Source of the DNA: Pollenia angustigena
Taxonomy: Eukaryota > Arthropoda > Insecta > Diptera > Polleniidae
NCBI GenBank assembly: GCA_930367215.1
Contig: OV884059.1
Coordinates: forward strand, 239,381,803 to 239,445,802
Length of the DNA stretch: 64,000 nucleotides
Direction of reading: 5' to 3'
A program made the translations under genes and the position numbers. This document shows positions 21,677 through 32,887 of this stretch, in pieces. The notes under the pieces are model-generated. The model saw nothing but the letters and a program-made list of their open reading frames with translations, had not been told where the DNA came from and searched no databases. Numbering within the stretch: position 1 is the first letter of the stretch; every line of letters begins with the position of its first letter.

Positions 21677-22159
21677 TTCCCTAGAGGGAAGCGAACTGAC
21701 ACCAAAGTAGTCCCGTGATAGATCTTTGGTGGTAGAGACCGGTTCTAGTTTTAACACTTTCTATGAATAAGACCTATCACTTTTACATGGGGTTGTCATT
21801 GGAGGGGGTCAATTGACACCATTTGACCAGTCACACATCTATTCTCAATGGACGTGTTTAGTGACAGTTACTAAAATGTATTATCATTTTAATACGATGT
21901 GGTATTATTTCAATAAAAAAAAGTCCTAGAATTTAATTCAAGAGCCAAATTTTAGAAAGTCCAAAAAAATGTATCACACCACCGGCGAAGACTGTACTGT
22001 AATTCATTACCTTTTCTACCTTTTTGTTCTTCATAAACCAGTTACATGATTGGTTCTCCTTTCACTGGTCATGAGTTCTTTCTTTTTTTACTTGTTCTAT
22101 TTTCACAACTCCCAGGGCCAGTCTGTTGGACCAATTGACACAAATTTCCCGCAGGGTTT
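21677..22159. repeat. Dispersed repeat pair, copy 1 (483 bp)
   Basis: It starts TTCCCTAGAGGGAAGCGAAC and ends CCAATTGACACAAATTTCCC-GCAGGGTTT. The copy at 23,127-23,632 has the same ends and shared blocks (GAGACCGGTTC, CACTTT..ACATG, GAGGGGGT.AAT). The two ends are loosely inverse to each other (CCCT..GGGAA), suggesting a degenerate TIR element. No coding. Confidence 0.55.
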
Positions 22160-23126
22160 CTTCTATTTTTTTAATTGACAACCAAATTTGACATTTGATG
22201 TTAGCAATAATTGTCAACAAAAATATACTAACAATTACTGCAACATAAATTGCCGGCAATAACTTGAGGTTTACACGATCAAGTTTTGATACACTCACAC
22301 TTTTTTACCAATAAACTCATACTTTTAAAAATTGATACCAACTTGCCTTTAAAATTCTCTTTCCAGTGAGTGTTTCAATTTACGTTCAATACAACAGCTG
22401 ATTTCAAGGTTATTGAGCAAATTTTTCGTTTGTCTTTATAAATTGTGTTTTTGATGGCATCTTGAAAGTAAATTGCTCAAAAATTGAATGCAGCCTACGC
22501 CACAGCCTTCAATTTATGTACATTTTGACAAGACTATCAAGAACAAAAAAAAAAAAAGACTATCAAGAACAACTTGACCGTGTGGCCGCAGGGTAAATAT
22601 GTACAAAAAACTGCTGTATACATTAGAGATAACATAATTTTGACATTTACTGCAATATATGTCGCGATATTTATCGCTGGTATAGACGGGCAGTAACGCT
22701 GGGTCAATTTTTTTATTGCTAAGTACAAGCACAAAAACGTCGGCAGAACAATGGAGCTATTGTAAACCAAGTTAAGACCCCGCTGGATCCAAAAGTTACC
22801 GCACGTTCTAGTACACAAAATTATTAAATGAGTGTACAAAACAGCCCAAACTCCCTCTGCGGGTAGATTGGGTACATTTATAATAATTAAGCCAATAAAA
22901 GTGAACTAAAAAAGTGATAATTTTTTTTTAAAGGCTATAAGTGATTTTTTGAACTGTTTATTTATTCAATATTACTAATAACTTTTTAGCTTTTGAATTT
23001 TTGTTGAAAATTAGTGTTAATATTTTCTAGTGAAAATTAGTGAAAAAAAAAATTATAAGATAATTTTTGCAAAGCATTAAAAAAATATGCTAGTTATTAT
23101 ATGATGAAACTTTTATAAGGTTAGTG
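22160..23126. other. No gene recognised
   Basis: AT-rich sequence between the two repeat copies. GACTATCAAGAACAA is directly repeated at about 22,530 and 22,557, separated by an A-run. Minus-strand frames at 22,062-22,298 and 22,514-22,839 are hydrophobic but have no recognisable domain. Confidence 0.4.
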
Positions 23127-23632
23127 TTCCCTAGAGGAAAGGGAACTAACACTTAACTTGTCACGTGACAGTTCTGCATTGATAGGGACCGGTTCGAGTT
23201 CTAACACTTTACATGAAGGGGACTTGTCACTTTAACATGGCGACGTCCTACGAGGGGGTTAATAGGCACCTTTTTGACGCTTTGTAACAGGTCACGGGAA
23301 CAACCTAAATGGACACATTGAATTTCAGGTAAAATAATGCCTGTCGCAAATATTGCCCCAAATGAACCATGTTATTAGGGCGGATCCCCTTCATTTAAAG
23401 TAATAGAACCAGGTATAATCAATCAGTCATTACCCACACAAAATTTAGTTACATGACAAGTTGTTTGTCAATTATCTTCTGGAGTAACTACTCTTTTAAG
23501 ACATTATCACCAGTTAAGTGATATGTTCTGTTTTAACCCATCACAATTCGTTCCTTTTTATTATAAAACTGCTTTCACTTGTCACGGGATAAGTGCCTTA
23601 AAACCAATTGACACAAATTTCCCACAGGGTTT
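23127..23632. repeat. Dispersed repeat pair, copy 2 (506 bp)
   Basis: Counterpart of 21,677-22,159 in the same orientation, beginning TTCCCTAGAGGAAAGGGAAC and ending CCAATTGACACAAATTTCCC-ACAGGGTTT. Internal parts have diverged more than the ends. Confidence 0.55.
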
Positions 23633-23707
23633 GAACAAATTTGCGACTTTCTGTAAATTTCTTTAAAAAAATTTGTCCACATTAGGTTTTTAACTTTAAA
23701 ACATTAA

Positions 23708-24079
23708 TGACCAATTTCACCAATTTATTTATATATCAATTTATGTTAAAAATAGGTTTTTCATGTCAAATTAAACAAAATTATATGTAAAACCAAGGCG
23801 AATTTATTACAGGTGGTCTTAAAAGCCCTGCTGATAATAGCTAAAATCACTGTTGGATGTCAAAATTTTGTTTATTCTCTTTTATTATTTTTGTTTCTGT
23901 TTTGTTTTATTTCTGTTTTTGACATTGTACAATGATTTTACAAAAACAAATTGCTTGTAGTTTTTGTACGAGTTGTACTTGTTGTAGTACCGAGATTACC
24001 TGGGATGAATTCGCCTTGTGGAAAACTATGTATGTTTAAAAATTAATTTATATTTAAAAAGAATTGGTGAAATTGATCA
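23708..24079. mobile_element. PIF/Harbinger-like MITE, TAA target
   Basis: The TIRs TGACCAATTTCACCAATT and (complement) TGATCAATTTCACCAATT differ at one of 18 positions, flanked by TAA at 23,705-23,707 and 24,080-24,082. The first 70 or so bases match the element at 49,567-49,702 in inverse orientation. No gene inside. Confidence 0.75.
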
Positions 24080-24517
24080 TAACAATTGTTATGCCTAATG
24101 TACTGTAGATTTATAATTATTTGTAAAAGTTTCAGCTCAGTTACTAAATTCAATTGATATTCAGCTACCAAAGCGCTCTAATTCGTCATAAAATATAGTC
24201 ACTAAGTAGATTCTTAATGGATATATTACCATAGTGGGACACTTCTTCCCGAACGGTGTTACTATATCAATAAAAATTGAATAGCAGAAGCGATAGATTT
24301 TTGCTAAATGTGGAAACTATTTAGATTATTTTTCTAACTCCCTTTCAGTAAATTTGGAGAGACAAAAAACTTTGTATGTTTCATATGCGCAGCTTAAGAG
24401 AAAAGCCAAAAATATAGCTGTAAATATTTGTTTTTGCATCATGTGAAGAACTCTATGTCATTGTTTTTGGCAATGATATTAAAAAGCAAGAGAATACCTA
24501 ACGTCAGGGATGATAAG
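24080..24517. other. No gene recognised
   Basis: AT-rich flank between the MITE and gypsy-1. No repeat or coding signal seen. Confidence 0.4.
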
Positions 24518-24745
24518 TGTTGTGGTCTCAGGTAGCTAATACTCTGGCAACACCGTCTACGTGTATATGTTGATTGTACGCTTCACGTACTTCTTACTTT
24601 TAATTTTAACCTTGTTAGATATACTGCATTTTTCCTTTTGCTTGATTAATATCTCTGTATTAAATAACTTAATAAATATATTTAAGTAAATAGAGTCGCG
24701 CATTTTTAATGCACTATCGTGCTAGTACAATTACACGTTACAACA
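24518..24745 (+). repeat. gypsy-1 5' LTR
   Basis: 228 bp, starting TGTTGTGGTCTC and ending ACAACA. It is matched across its full length by the 3' LTR with about ten differences seen by eye. A likely poly(A) signal, AATAAATATATTT, lies near 24,670. Confidence 0.9.
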
Positions 24746-24749
24746 GTAT

Positions 24750-24766
24750 TGGCGACGCGTCAAACT
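24750..24766 (+). promoter_or_regulatory. gypsy-1 putative primer binding site
   Basis: TGGCGACGCGTCAAACT begins four bases after the LTR. The TGG start (complement of tRNA CCA) fits, but I could not assign the tRNA. Confidence 0.5.
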
Positions 24767-25439
24767 ACTGTCAGTCAAAACATATAAGGGATGGACGCCA
24801 TACAATTTCTGCAACCATGTCTTTTTAACCTTTTTTACCTCTAGAAGCCAAACGGGCACGTACGGGCAGATAAAACCTTTTGAATTATGTAAAGAAATAA
24901 TCAAAGAACCAGTTTTGCAAATATGGCAAGTATAGAAAAATATAGATTTTTTTTATTTTCCGTCAAAGTTGAAAAATAGTGAAAAAACGGACAGTTTTTA
25001 AGTAGTGATTTACCAGGAGAAACACAAAGCAAACAGTTAATTTGTTTTTTATCATTATACATTTAATAAATACATCAATCAATACAAACAAAAAATAAGG
25101 CGATTCGTTACCTATTTTTCGTGAAATCGCAACAAATTGACAAAAAATTGTGTGTTTTTTGAAAACCGAAAGTCGGTCAACTTTGAACGGTTATATCTTC
25201 TAAATTAAAAATGTGATATTATTAAGAGTGGCATATTTGAAATCGTTGAAAAGTTTCTTATAACATGGGTTTATTCAAAACTTCGTCGGCGCTCATGAAC
25301 ATTTTGATTTTTGCAACCTCGTTTGCTCTACGGGCGCCACTGTGCGATGAGGATAAAAACAAAGCTAAATTAATATTGTGCATTATAAAGGAAAATTGTG
25401 TTGGGGGAAAAAAAGCAGGCAAAATAAAACAAAATTAAT

Positions 25440-26420
25440 GCCGAACAATTTACAACGTTCATGAAAGTGCAACAACAACTAATGGAGCAATTATCAAAGA
25501 TGGCAGTTGGCGCTTCTACTTCAACTTCAGTGCAAAACGGTAGCAATAACGCCATTAACACTATGCTAGTACCCAACTTTAACAGGTTTCGATGCGGCAA
25601 AAGAACCGTACCGTAATTACATACAGCGTTTTACAGACTACATTAATATGAAGGGAATTGATACCAATAAAGAGTATTGTACAAAGCTCCTTCTAAACTC
25701 TATTGGCGCTAAGCATTTCAATAAGGTTACAGCTCTTGCCGCGCCAAAATTGGCAACAGAGCTGAAATACGACAAATTGTTAAAACTTCTAGAAAATTAG
25801 TTGGCGCCAAAAAGGAACATTCTGGTGGCGCAGTACAAGTTCCTTTCAAAATACCAGGGCGAAGGGCAATCAGTGGCAGATTTTGTGGCGATTCTTCGCA
25901 CTGATATTAATGGCTGTGAATTTGTATCCGATTGTGAGTGCGAAAGCTCTATTGCTGATTTGTTTTTAAGAGCGCAATTTATTCGAGGGTTAAATGAGAA
26001 TAGTATTCGTGAACAACTGCTTCAATCAAGTTCACAAAAGTTTGTGGAAATTGTTTCGAAGGCTTTGGCTTTTGAAGCGGCAAAGTGTAACAAGTGCAAC
26101 AATTAACAAAATTGGTTATAAGAGAAACCCTTTAGTCGTTTTAAACAACAAACTAAAGTAAATTACGAACAATTGGGAATTGCTGGGTTGTGTTTACGTT
26201 GTGGCAAAAGTAATCATTTTGCTCGGGAGTGTCGTTCGACTACAAAATTAAAGTGCAGCTTATGCACCAAACACGGGCATGTAGCAAAAGTCTGCATTGC
26301 TTCCCTTTTGGCAAATAGTCCTAAGGCCGGACCTAAAAATAAACCCTGTGCACGGGGAAGTTTGACTAATCTAGTCCAGTGTGAAAATTCTGGCTACGGA
26401 ATTTACAAAGTTGTCGACGT
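25440..26420 (+). pseudogene. gag: gypsy-1 gag with two zinc knuckles
   Basis: The Gag core is readable from FDAAKEPYRNYIQRFTDYI (about 25,590) through LAPKLATELKYDKLLKLLEN, a stop at 25,798, then KRNILVAQYKFLSKYQGEGQ to a stop at 26,104, and finally the nucleocapsid with two Cys-His knuckles: CLRCGKSNHFARECRS and CSLCTKHGHVAKVCI (about 26,190-26,300). It would package RNA and build the particle. At least two stops and a frame break interrupt it, and the segment at 25,801 starts with TTG, not a true start. Confidence 0.8.
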
Positions 26421-26800
26421 ATACAGCAGTGAGTACATAAATACAAATTCTGAACGCTATTACGCAAACATATCAATAGAGGGTAAAATTGTAAAATTTG
26501 AAGTCGATTCTGGTTCCGGATACTCCATTTTACCCAGAAGTCTATTTAAAGAATTTAAATTAACTAACAAAATATTATCAACAAATATTGTTTTTCGATC
26601 GTATACACACAATACTTTCACTCCAGATGGCAAGGCCCGAGTTCATGTCGCATTCAATAACGTATCTATCGTTGATGATATTTATATTGTTCCAGATGAG
26701 TGTGCGAACGTGGAAACGGCGCCTAGGCAATTACCTCAACGAATTAGATCAAATAAATTCACATGCAACTGTTGCAAATGTCATCACTGATGAAAACCAC
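26420..26800 (+). pseudogene. pol: gypsy-1 aspartic protease
   Basis: The frame shared with the zinc knuckles continues through KFEVDSGSGYSILPRSLF, whose D-S-G is the protease active site, and VSIVDDIYIV. It leaves frame near 26,715 (PDECANVETAPRQL); the RT spacer continues in another frame (FASVFEQKIGCLPNYKV). About 130 residues, normal for a gypsy protease. Confidence 0.75.
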
Positions 26801-27773
26801 ATAGAAGATTTAAAAGTTGAATTTGCATCTGTCTTCGAGCAGAAAATTGGGTGTCTTCCTAACTATAAAGTTTCCTTGCAATTACGGGATAACGTTACGC
26901 CTGTGTATACTAGGGAGCGTCAAGTACCTTACGCTATAACATAAAGAGTAAATAGTGAGCTGGAAGATTTAGAAAAACGTGGTATTATAACTAAGGTGGC
27001 TAATAGTGACTGGGGGTCACCATTGGTGGTCATACAGAAGGCGGACGGAGGCGTAAAGCTTTGCGTAGATTACAAAGTAGGGTGTAATCAAAGATTGGTG
27101 AATGCGCACTACCCAATACGTAAAGTGGACCAAATTTTCAACAGCCTTAAGGATTCGAGGTATTTCTGTCGCTTTAACCTGTACAAGGCCTATTATTGAT
27201 GAATTTTCATCTGAAACTCAAACAATTTCAACACATCGTGGTACATTTCGAATGAATCGTCTGTCATTTGGTATCCAAACTGCGCCTGCTGAGTTTAACC
27301 GAATTATGGACCAGATTCTACATGAAGTGCCAAAGGCAGAATCCTACTTCAATGACATCGTGGTACATGGTGAATCATTGGCTAAATGCAAGAATAATTT
27401 AAAATTATGTTTAGCTCAACTAAAAAAGTATGACCTTCACTTAAATCTTTCTAAATGCACCTTCTTTCAAAAACAAATTGAATTTTTGGGTCATACTGTT
27501 GAACATAATAAAGTGCGAAAATAGTTTTCTAAGATAAAGGCTATTGTTGAGATGTCACAACCAAAGAGTGTGGAAGATGTGCGCCGGTTTTTAAGTACGG
27601 TTACATATTATGCCAGATTCATACCTAATGCATCTACAATGACTGCACTTTTACGTCAGTGGAATTCTAATTGCCAAAAATCTCTCGATCTGTTGAAAAA
27701 TGAAATTGCAAGTAAACGTGTGTTGATGCCATTTAATCCTAACTGGCGTGTGATGCTAGTCCTACGGGAATAG
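26800..27773 (+). pseudogene. pol: gypsy-1 reverse transcriptase, inactive
   Basis: RT motifs appear across several frames: WGSPLVVIQKADGGVKLCVD (27,010), FCRFNLYKAYY (27,165), RLSFGIQTAPAEFNRIMDQI (27,260), YFNDIVVHG (27,345) and LGHTVEHNKV (27,490). Two catalytic positions have changed: Asp to Asn in FCRFNL (usual F.K.DL) and Asp to Asn in YFND (usual Y.DD, codon 27,351-27,353). Stops lie at 26,941, 27,197 and 27,522. The enzyme is certainly dead. Confidence 0.8.
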
Positions 27774-28150
27774 CAGGGGTTTTGTCTCACGTAATTGATG
27801 GAGAGGAGAGGCCAATCGCTTTCGCTTCGAGATCGTTGACTCCAGCGAAACAAAATTACTTGCAACTTGACCGGGAGGCGTTGGCAATTGTGTATGCTGT
27901 TCAATACTTTCATGAATACATCTATGGTAGAGTATTGAAGCTCGTAGCAGACAACTAGCCATTGTCACGAATTTTCCACCAAAACTCCAAATTACCACAA
28001 ATGACATATTCAAGGCTTCAAAGGTACGCAGTGTTTCTTACTAATTATAATTACGAAATAGTAACAAATAAAGTGAAGAGAATATTAACGCTGACTGTCT
28101 ATCCAGAGCACCTATACATTCAGAGATCACTTCTAGTAATTTTTTAGATA
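27760..28150 (+). pseudogene. pol: gypsy-1 RNase H
   Basis: In the frame shifted from the RT end, the text reads DASPTGIAGVLSHVIDGEER, PIAFASRSLTPAKQNYLQLD, REALAIVYAVQYFHEYIYGR, then LVADN and a stop, then RLQRYAVFLTNYNYEIV. These are RNase H landmarks of Ty3/gypsy elements, including the catalytic D and E. A stop at about 27,957 and frame loss after 28,090 break it. Confidence 0.7.
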
Positions 28151-28155
28151 AAGAA

Positions 28156-29496
28156 GTGCAGTCAATTTGTTATTCAACCCTAAATCAAATAAACTCATCT
28201 AAGTTAAATTATTATTCAATTCGAGAGGCGACAAAGAAAGATGAAAAACTGTCAAAAATCATAACTGAATTGCGCTCTTCAAACGTACCTGATACTGAAT
28301 TTACAATTGATTCAGATATCTTGTTCAAGGGCAATATGATCATGGTCCCAAGTTCGCTGCAACAAGCTGTGCTAGATGAACTCCATTTTACGCATATTGG
28401 AACAACCAACATGAATCAGTTAGCGAGGAGGTATGTATTTTGGTATTCGATCAATAAGGACATTGAAAGATATGTGCGATCCTGTGCTGCTTGTTGCTCT
28501 GGTCAAAATAATCCATCAAGAGCAGCTTTACACCCGTGGGAAAAACCACAGCAAAATTGGCAACGTGTGCATATTGACTACGCCGAGCCTTATCAAGGGT
28601 ATCAATTTCTGGTGGTCATCGATGCCAAGTCTAAATGGGCCGAAGTGGCCGTCTGATCCTCTTCACCTACGTCTACATTAACAATTGAAATGCTTGTTAA
28701 CATATTCTCGAGAAACGGATGCCCTAATGTGATAGTGTCCGACAACGCAACCATCTTTAAAAGTGTGGAGTTTCAAAAGTTTTGTCGGGACTCTGGTATT
28801 TTCCAAAAATTTATTGCACCTGGGCATCCGGCAACAAATGGCTTGGCCGAAAGAAATGTCCAGACCTTAAAGAAACGCCTGAATGCCATTGCGGATGACC
28901 CATCACCGATGTCAAAGAAAGTGCGGGACATACTTTTCCGTTATAGGGCAACACCTCTACAAAATGGAAAGTCGCCATCTGAACAGCATTTAGGACGACA
29001 ATTGAGAATTCGTCTGGATGCATTGAAGCCTGCTACGTTGGTTAAAGCTCCTGAACCGGAAATGGCAGTCCGACAGCTAGAAGAAGGAGATCGAGTACAA
29101 GCCAGATATTACGCTTTAAACAAACCTACGTGGAATCTTGGCACTATAGTTAAGAAGCTAGGTCGTCTTCATTATATTGGTCGTCTTGACAACGGATTCT
29201 CCTATAAACGCCACATAAACCAACTTCGTCTTACAGAAATACAAATATCTGACTCAACGCCAAATGTACAGCCTGATTCAGGAAGTGGTACGAGTGACCA
29301 GCAAATTATTCAACTACCAATTTTCCTTCCTCCATTGTCGATACAACCACCTGCCAGAGACAAGAATGCGGAAGAACAAGAACAGCCGTCAAGTTCTCAG
29401 CAGGCACGAACAGAGCCGAAAGCCACACCAGGCCAACGATCATTTAGTCGACAGCGGAGACCGCCACGCCGCCATGAAGATTATATAAAACACTGA
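28156..29496 (+). pseudogene. pol: gypsy-1 integrase
   Basis: Two long frames. The first (28,156-28,656) has the zinc-binding domain (HFTHIGTTNMNQLARRYVFW, CAACCSGQ) and the first catalytic Asp in HIDYAEP. The second (28,690-29,496, 268 codons) has VIVSDNATIF and GLAERNVQTLKKRL with the second Asp and the Glu, then a C-terminal domain (VQARYYALNKPTWNLGTIVK) and a Gln/Ser/Pro-rich tail. About 30 bases with a stop separate them (K..AEVAV then stop). The second frame opens well upstream of any ATG needed, so it is a continuation. Confidence 0.8.
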
Positions 29497-29517
29497 TTCC
29501 GTGAATGTGATTTCTTC

Positions 29518-29532
29518 TTAAATGGAGAGAAT
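29518..29532 (+). promoter_or_regulatory. gypsy-1 polypurine tract
   Basis: AATGGAGAGAAT directly before the 3' LTR, the expected plus-strand primer site. Confidence 0.6.
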
Positions 29533-29760
29533 TGTTGTGGTCTCAGGCACCTAATACTCTGGCAACACCGTCTACGTGTCTATGTTGATTGTACGCTTCA
29601 CGTACTTCTTACTTTTTATTTTAACCTTGTTAGATATACTGCATTTTTCCTTTTGCTTGATTAATATCTCTGTATTAAATAACTGAATAAATATATTTAA
29701 TTAAATAGAGTCGTGCATTTTAAATACACTATCGTGCTAGTACAATTACACGCTACAACA
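29533..29760 (+). repeat. gypsy-1 3' LTR
   Basis: 228 bp, partner of 24,518-24,745. Confidence 0.9.
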
Positions 29761-30556
29761 AAAAGGTTAGCACAATTGTACTTTTTTCAGTACTATTTGC
29801 TTTGCAAAAGTACTGAACTACTCCAATGACATATTTAGTACAATTTAAGAATTTTCAAATGTCAGAAGAATTGCCGAAGGCATATTTTCTATACAACATT
29901 CATCGACGAATATGGAATGGATTTTTTCGTATCAAAATATGATATAAACAAAGGGAAGAAACCGCATTTTTGTGAAGATTGCATCTAATTTAATTCAGAC
30001 AAAACATTTACTACAGTCTAATCATTAGACTCTAATGAATATTATTGCTTTAAATAAACGAAAACTTTTAAGCTTTATTTCTTAAAGTATGGTAAAACGG
30101 GGTATTGTGCGGCCCTACATGTTGCTACTTGTTGTACAATTCGATCAAGTTGTACAGCCATTTGTTACGTTAGAGATGTGGTTGGTCATCGGTTGAATAA
30201 AAAATCAATTTAATTTGAGCTTTCAAATTGGTACGTGTGCTGTCGATTTTTTCTTTCGTTTTTCATTTTTATTCTGACGTTTTGAAAGCAACAGAGTGCG
30301 AAGTAAACAATATTTAAGAAAACTAATACGAAATTCCAATGCACAATTTTAGTGAAGAAGAAAACTACCGGCACTTTTATTTACTTTCTTTTCTGGCTCC
30401 TCTTCTTACTTCACATCATTTATCTCCACTTGTGGTAAATGCGAAATGCGAAAAGATTGTTAATATGTAGATATTTTTTGATATTATCATTAATCGTAAA
30501 AAATTCCATTATGTCAACGCTAAATAGTAGTTAATTTGCTATTTTTGATTAACGAT
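29761..30556. other. No gene recognised
   Basis: It begins with a GTACAATT-type motif cluster (to 29,850); the rest is AT-rich with no recognised domain or RNA. Confidence 0.4.
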
Positions 30557-30559
30557 TAA

Positions 30560-30627
30560 CGGCCATTTTCACCAAGTTCGAACTTTAATTGAAAGTTAGT
30601 TTTAACCGAGCTTGGTGAAAATGGCCG
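30560..30627. mobile_element. Very short hairpin MITE (68 bp), TAA target
   Basis: The arms CGGCCATTTTCACCAAG and their inverse enclose a loop that can itself pair. TAA flanks both sides (30,557-30,559 and 30,628-30,630). The ends resemble those of the 23,708 and 49,567 elements. The whole is a pre-miRNA-sized hairpin lying in hAT-like sequence. Confidence 0.7.
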
Positions 30628-30849
30628 TAAAACAGTTAATTTCTGTCGATTAACCGCTGTAACAAAACTTTTAATTTTTTGCAGTAATAAAATATATTTT
30701 TTGTTTTTTTAATTTTTTTTTTCGTCTCATAAACAAAAGGTACGTGCTTAGAAAATAATTTTGCATACAATATATTTCCTTCTAGCAATACATTCTTATA
30801 ATATAGTATGAAAACAGAAACTAAAGAATTCGAAAGTAAACTTTTTTTG

Positions 30850-31622
30850 CAGAATGTTCAGTGCTGAGATTTGTCAAGATAAATCAGATGATGATCTGAA
30901 AACAGAAGAAACTCTCGATAGTAACATAAATAATCTTTTAACAGAATTAACCGAAACAATTAGAAGTGTTAAAAATTTTAAAAAATTAGAACAGGACTCC
31001 ATTTTATACGTTTAGAGAAATACAGGAAAATTGCTCTGAATTTAGATACACTGTATAATGTGTTTTTTCGATTTCTCCAACATCTTCGATAAGTGAAAGA
31101 ATTTTTCCCAAGTCGAGTTTTTTCAAAACAAAAGAAAAAATCGCTTACATTCTAAACATTGAAACGAAATTATTTTTTTAAAAGTTTATTTTATAAGATC
31201 TCCCTAAACCAGTGAAGGGCACACACATACCATCACTTTTATGCTTGTGTTGAAATAACAACAAAGCAACAGCCGAACGTACATTATCACAGACCACACA
31301 AAGAAGTTCCTAGTGTATATGTGTCGACGTCACACAAGCAGCATTTTTACTCCAATGCACGCGTATATAGGATTTGCAAATGTGCCCGTCACTGCCCTAA
31401 ACTATTGAAATTATTTTGTTTGTTGTGTTATTGTTTTTTTTTTTACTAAATAATAAATCATTTTTGCAGTTTTATTTATTGAAATTACTTAATTTATAAG
31501 AAAAAGATTATTAAACGGTTAACCGATCAATAACAAAATTAACCGATTATACCAAAACATCGGTTAATTAATCGAGCAATTAACCGATTAAAACAAAAGC
31601 CCGATTAAATGGATACCCTACT
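30850..31622 (+). mobile_element. hAT transposon remnant, 3' part
   Basis: The plus strand encodes a degenerate C-terminal hAT dimerisation domain around 31,075-31,175: FSISPTSSISERIF, then KEKIAYILNIETKLFF, to be compared with the family pattern S.PATS..SER.FS..G..........L. Upstream, LLTELTETIRSVKNFK is shared with the fragment at 1258-1430. The terminal region 31,505-31,620 has clustered TTAACCGATTA motifs and ends GGATACCCTA, the hAT terminus. No intact catalytic core is present. Confidence 0.6.
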
Positions 31623-31924
31623 AAACAGGGTTCTTTCCTATGTTTTTTTGATTTGTTTATCCATTTCAAAAAAATTTATATTTGTCAGGTTATTACAATA
31701 GGTATAGTTATTTGCTTGTGAGATGATTTCGAGTCAAACCTCTTTCAAATAGTCACTTGGAACTAAATCCGGAGAATGAGAATACCATGAATGCTTAATG
31801 AGCACCGAAATTTACAATTTTCCTTGTTTTTTTTCAACTCGAGAGGAAGTCTGCTATTAATTGCTGTTGCCTATTAAAAGGAGTAGGTAATGTTCCCCGT
31901 TCAGTAAAGGGCCAGGAAATTAAA
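31623..31924. other. No gene recognised
   Basis: Spacer between the hAT end and the Helitron-like element; nothing supported. Confidence 0.4.
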
Positions 31925-32253
31925 AAATATCTATTAAATAAAAAAGGATGTATGTATGTGTGTATGTAACGTATGGACTCCAAAACGGCTGGCCCGATTT
32001 TGATGAAATTTTCAGGGAATCTTCAGAATATTCAGGCGGGTGACACTGTGAAGTCTGATATTTGATTTTCGGTCTGCGGGCGGAGGGGCGTGGCAAAATC
32101 CAATTTTAATATTTCACCACCAATGACTTCTAAATAATTTGTACGATTTCTTTAAAATGATCGCCATGGTCCAACTTAAAGCTCAATTTAAATCGTCTGG
32201 TAATACAACACTAATGTTTGCTTAGGGCCAGCAACGCGGACCGGGTCAGCTAG
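31925..32253 (+). mobile_element. Non-autonomous Helitron-like element
   Basis: It starts near ATCTATTAAATAAAAAAGG and contains GGATGTATGTATG, ACTCCAAAACGGCTGG and GATTTTGATGAAATTTTCAG. It ends CGCGGACCGGGTCAGCTAG followed by T. A 3' CTAG/T end after a GC-rich segment is the Helitron signature, and this 3' end type is common in insect Helitrons as I know them. No Rep/helicase. Confidence 0.6.
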
Positions 32254-32469
32254 TTTTATAATAAAAATTATTAAATAAAGTTAAATATTATGCACATTTT
32301 TTTATTTTGCAAAATTTTCACAAACCGGTACTACAATGGAAAGGAAATACCGTTTATGGATTTCAAATATGTATTGCAAAATTTAAATTATTTGTTAACG
32401 CGTTTAATATTATTGTACATATTTTCCTTTTTTTTACTATGGCCAGCATTTTAACTGCCGCCAACATAT
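32254..32469. other. AT-rich spacer
   Basis: No gene or repeat boundary seen; the 32,307-32,501 frame has no known domain. Confidence 0.4.
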
Positions 32470-32876
32470 TGTTACGTTTTTCCTTTAATAAACGCGTTTG
32501 AGTTCTTTAAATTGCAAATCCGAATAAAAAACACACACTTGTTCAACTTAACAAACTTTATTAATTATTTTGTTAGTTACGAACAGAACCGTTTCTCAAA
32601 ACAAAGTTAACTAACCATACATGAGTCACCCCTTTTCATATTTCATAATTATTTCTAGATTTTTCTTGAACCTTCCCGTAATAACTATTTATTACATTCT
32701 AAAACCATTTCTTGAAATGACTGGGAAATTCATATAGGAATTATATCAAAATAACAGTTGTGTTGAAAATTATACATGACAATTTTAAGTAACTAATATG
32801 ACATAAAACTATGACTTACAAGATAACTTATAACTATAACTATAAATAATTCTTAGATAATTTAACTTTCGTAACA
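32470..32876 (-). repeat. LTR of a third Ty3/gypsy element (gypsy-3)
   Basis: Ends TGTTACG and CGTAACA delimit 407 bp. On the minus strand a polypurine tract, AAGTGGAGGGCAG, lies just before it (about 32,877-32,889) and pol lies upstream, so this is the 3' LTR. The partner LTR is not in the window. Confidence 0.75.
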
Positions 32877-32887
32877 CTGCCCTCCAC

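Larger units (their letters stand above)
24518..29760 (+). mobile_element. Ty3/gypsy LTR retrotransposon, decayed (gypsy-1)
   Basis: A complete LTR-to-LTR unit of 5,243 bp. Both 228-bp LTRs run TGTTGTGG...CTACAACA (24,518-24,745 and 29,533-29,760). Gag, protease, RT, RNase H and integrase follow in Ty3/gypsy order. The protein resembles the group often annotated as K02A2.6-like (no chromodomain, integrase last). The flanking pentamers ATAAG and AAAAG are near but not identical, so the target duplication has decayed or is absent. Stops and frameshifts break the coding region at least eight times. Confidence 0.85.

Noticed and set aside
22062..22839. Hydrophobic minus-strand frames as membrane protein genes
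   Set aside because: Short, overlapping, no recognised family, and flanked by repeat copies.
24513..29765. Five-base target duplication around gypsy-1
   Set aside because: The flanks ATAAG and AAAAG differ; not safe to call.
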